Part shown: positions 60,392 to 64,000 of the stretch, piece by piece
Numbering within the stretch: position 1 is the first letter of the stretch
Layout: every line of letters starts with the position of its first letter
NCBI GenBank assembly: GCA_964006375.1
Contig: OZ023267.1
Coordinates: 32,297,266-32,361,265, forward strand
Direction of reading: 5' to 3'
Source of the DNA: Tillus elongatus
Lineage: Eukaryota; Arthropoda; Insecta; Coleoptera; Cleridae
DNA length: 64,000 bases
Program-made: the position numbers and the translations under genes
The notes under the pieces: generated by a model
Database searches by the model: none
What the model was told of the DNA's origin: nothing
The model's input: the letters and a program-made list of their open reading frames with translations, nothing else

Positions 60392-60750
60392 AGAGCCTCG
60401 GTGGTTCAGGGGCAACAGCGTGTGCCTCTGAACCGAAGGGTACTGGGTTCAATCCCAGGGTACTTCTTTCACTTTTTCAGTACATACTGTCATATTAACA
60501 CCAACCGAGGTTCTGGCATTGTATTTGAGCAAATTGAATGTCTGCACGTTCCGCTCTTCTGAGGGGGCGTAAATCCGTTGGTCTCGTGTCCATGCAATGT
60601 TGGGCACGTTAAAGATCCCTACCCTTCTAACAGAAAGGCAGGGGTTCGGCAAAATTTTCAGGATAGTGAGGTGAAACTGCTCCCTGGCGTCGGTGATTGT
60701 CCATAGTCGCGGAAATAGGCCGACGTTAAAGAAACAAAAAACACACACAC
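60392..60750 (+). mobile_element. tRNA-derived SINE (family A), copy 2
   Basis: Head gcctcggtggttcaggggc (box A-like) and gggttcaatccca (box B) with tRNA spacing. The body has the central cacgttaaagatccctacc stretch, and the tail is acacacacac. Perfect 13-bp repeats atttggccatgct flank it (60379-60391 and 60751-60763). It is inserted in the hAT relic. The full unit is 359 bp. Confidence 0.9.
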
Positions 60751-61079
60751 ATTTGGCCATGCTGGCAAAGAATTTTACATAATATTTTCTTGCTGACTTC
60801 AACTTGATAGCAAGTTACTACTAGGTTAGGGAGTCATTTCAAAATATATCCGAAGTCCTCTCAACTGCCGAAGACTTCACGGCCAGTGGCAAAATCCAAA
60901 GACAATTTAGTAGTGAATCTCTTTGAATTCTGGCAGGGTTGGATGATGAGTTTTATGCACTGAAAACAAGATCATTTCGTATGCTATTAGCATTTTCAAC
61001 ATCCTATCTTTGCGACACCAGATTTTGTGCGGTGGCTGCTTTAAAGACAAAATATAGATTTCAGCTAAGTATAGAAAAA

Positions 61080-62009
<930 letters not shown>

Positions 62010-62149
62010 CTTAGAGTATCAATTTATAATATTAAACTGTCTTTCGAAAAGCTTTTCTTTGCAAGACACGCCCAAGGGAGCCACTAATAGTTATTTATTT
62101 TATTTTTAACTTAATGTTGATAAGTTTATTATTAGATACATTGTGGAGT

Positions 62150-64000
62150 AGAGTAAAGTGTCCTAATATCGGATACGTTTTTATTAACCCTAATAATAAT
62201 TTCAATCTGTCAATAAATCCACGACACTTTTAGAGCAAAGGTATACAGAACCATATACTAAACCAAAATAAATCACCGCCAGCTGTTAAAATGTAAAATC
62301 CAAATTCTACCAAAAATGATCAATTTTCGTTGACAAAAAAAAAATTGTTCCTAATACCGGATATTAGGATAACAATACGAAATTAGCCATCGAGGCAGAA
62401 ATCACAAATATATACGTCTTTTCTGTCTATATTGGCACAGTCGCTATGAGTCTACGTAAAAGATTTTGAGCACTGAATCCATTGTCCACGCGCCTTATCT
62501 TCAGACAAGAGTGCATAACAAAACATACATTCTGCTTCCTCTTCCCCAATGTCACAATCCATGTCAGAATCATCATCTAAAACGAGTTATTCATCTTCTT
62601 CAGACGATCTATTAGATTCCTGGTTCTTAATACTTTTCTTGCTAATCTTAATTGTTATTTTTTTCTTAGCAATAGATTTTCCTTTCTTTTTATATGTTTT
62701 TTTAGAAGGCATACATGTGTTTATTTTCAATTTCGGAATTCCCTTTAAGACTCTGTTTTTTATATTCTGTTCTGACAAACTACTTTCTGATGCATCTTTA
62801 TATGGGGTACCTGTAATCAAGGCAGCAGATCCTTTTCTTGACTATCTTTATCGCCAGGCTTGTAAAACAAAGTGCTCGGTAAAGAGATAATGTCTTGAGA
62901 CCGCACTTCTGTATCTTTGGATTAAAAATTCTGTTGCAAGATGAATCTTTCACACATTTAATCGTGTCAATATTTATTGGAGGAGTCGCATGCCTTGGAG
63001 GAGCTACTTGCCTTTGTTGTTCAGCATCGAGTGGATTTGGAGCCAGAATTCGATCACCTTCCGCTTGATGGTGAATGGCGAAGTCGTGGTCTCGAAAAAC
63101 GGATAAATACCGCTCTTTCGAAAACCATTGATAGCGATTTCAGCTGTAGCACATCTTACATACGCTTTTCCAAGCAGCTCGCAAACTTGGTAGCTGGTGA
63201 CCACTCTTCCAGGGTTATTTCTTAGTCAATTTTCAATCTCTTGTGAGTAATGGGTTTTGAGAGGCCCCATGACTGTAAGGTTCAGCGGCTGCATCTTGTG
63301 TGTCGAACGCGGCGGAAAACTTAGAATAACCACATGGTTTTGTAGCGCCAAGTTTATCGTGTTAACGTTCCGAGTATGGGAGTAGTGGCCATCCAAGATT
63401 AATAGAACTGGATCAGATTCACTTGGTTTAACGTGGCTAATAAAATGTTGTAACCAATTCGTGAAAATGTGGCTCTGAATCCAGCCAGACACAAGGCATG
63501 CAGCAACTGTTCCTGGTGGAGCACCGTTGAGTAATTCTGCCTTCGTGTTTTTTCGAGGAAATATGACCATTGGAGGCACATAACCAGCAGCCGCATTCAT
63601 ACAGGTAACCACCGCCACTAATGCTCCTCTTTCTGCGGAGGTAACGGCCCCTACCTGCTTTTTACCTGTTAACGTGATTATCTTGGTGTGCTTAGATTGT
63701 ACAGACCTTATGCCTGTCTCATCTACGTTATAGATTCGACAGGGATTGAATTTTACCTTCTCCAGCGCAGGTTTGAAAAGTTCAAAATAACGATTTACGT
63801 TTTCTTCTGTGAATCCCTTAATTCGGGCAGTTGACAAACCCTGTGGTCTCCTTAACGTTAGTACAGGATGCCTCTTTAAAAAAGAACGCATCCATTTGTA
63901 AACTGCATTTTTCTGATTATTTGAAAACGTATGTTTTAAATTATTGCGAATGGCTAACTGAAAGGCTAGTCTTCGAACGTCAGAAGATCGCAAACCCTAA
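62150..64000 (-). mobile_element. pogo/Tigger-type element, running off the right edge
   Basis: The transposase relic spans 62384-64000. Left of it, tcctaatatcggat near 62160 and tcctaataccggatattagga-type sequence near 62349 are related motifs and may be terminal and subterminal repeats. The other end is outside the window. Confidence 0.7.
62384..64000 (-). pseudogene. pogo/Tigger-type DDE_1 transposase with C-terminal PHD-like finger, 5' end beyond window
   Basis: The frame is open to the right edge. It reads FSNNQKNAVYKWMRSFLKRH (HTH_Tnp_Tc5 region), CRIYNVDETGIRSVQ (first Asp), GYVPPMVIFPRKNTK, PVLLILDGHYSHTRN (second Asp) and PPRSTHKMQPLNLTVMGPLK, where the usual third Asp is Asn. After an in-frame TGA at 63226-63228 it continues ELLGKAYVRCATAEIAINGF and FRKSGIYPF. 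A frame-shifted, lysine-rich linker follows (62820-62587), then CMFC, GQWIQCSKSF, HSDC and CDFC (about 62533-62400), a C4HC3 PHD-like finger with a TAG where tryptophan is expected. Stops and the changed third residue make it inactive. Confidence 0.85.

Noticed and set aside
60392..60465. tRNA gene
   Set aside because: Box A and B are present, but it continues into a 360-bp repeated unit with a target-site duplication, so it is the head of a SINE.

Overview
The window looks like AT-rich arthropod (probably insect) nuclear DNA. The only host coding sequence I recognise is two minus-strand exons at 36381-36586 and 2266-2401. Together they encode one immunoglobulin domain of the Beaten path (Beat) family, a neuronal guidance family known from insects. 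Both exons have canonical splice borders and matching phases, so 2402-36380 reads as a single intron of about 34 kb. The DNA on both sides is probably intron of the same gene, so the whole window may lie inside one host gene.

Almost everything else is transposable-element debris. Retroelements: Jockey/CR1-type non-LTR elements (3.4-6.1, 29.6-31.2, 33.7-35.6, 42.2-42.8 and 46.1-48.0 kb), R1/LOA-type fragments with RNase H (7.1-8.0, 14.2-15.2, 16.0-16.6, 54.3-55.1, 57.0-57.9 kb, plus 75-80 bp stubs of the last family's tail at 18.3 and 41.5 kb), two other RNase H tails (0.4-1.0 kb; 20.0 and 22.5 kb), a probable RTE-like fragment (13.5-14.0 kb), a Penelope-like element with GIY-YIG endonuclease (53.7-55.6 kb) and tRNA-derived SINEs. 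DNA transposons: DD41D mariner-like (8.3 and 36.9 kb), a related mariner with very long inverted repeats (20.3-22.5 kb), two Tc1-like DD34E elements (26.5 and 49.1-50.8 kb), piggyBac (56.9-58.5 kb), hAT (59.1-62.1 kb) and pogo/Tigger with a PHD-like finger (62.4-64.0 kb). No autonomous element has an intact reading frame.

The most distinctive structure is a repeated non-autonomous element built around (TA)n microsatellites. It has a conserved 5' module (gcagcaagtgcgttatgg), 140-bp internal repeats, a (TA)n core, a conserved block after the core and a 3' terminal hairpin ending in CTAA. At least seven of the fourteen (TA)n arrays belong to it. A full-length copy at 61.08-62.01 kb sits inside the hAT transposase reading frame, so its edges can be read directly.

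The insertions are heavily nested and several target sites can be recovered: mariner in a LINE frame (TA in a 14-bp palindrome), LINE in Penelope (11-bp duplication), LINE in piggyBac, SINE (13-bp duplication) and TA-core element in hAT, mariner in a (TA)n array, and LINE in a TA-core element. Coordinates of decayed elements are approximate unless a duplication or inverted repeat fixes them.
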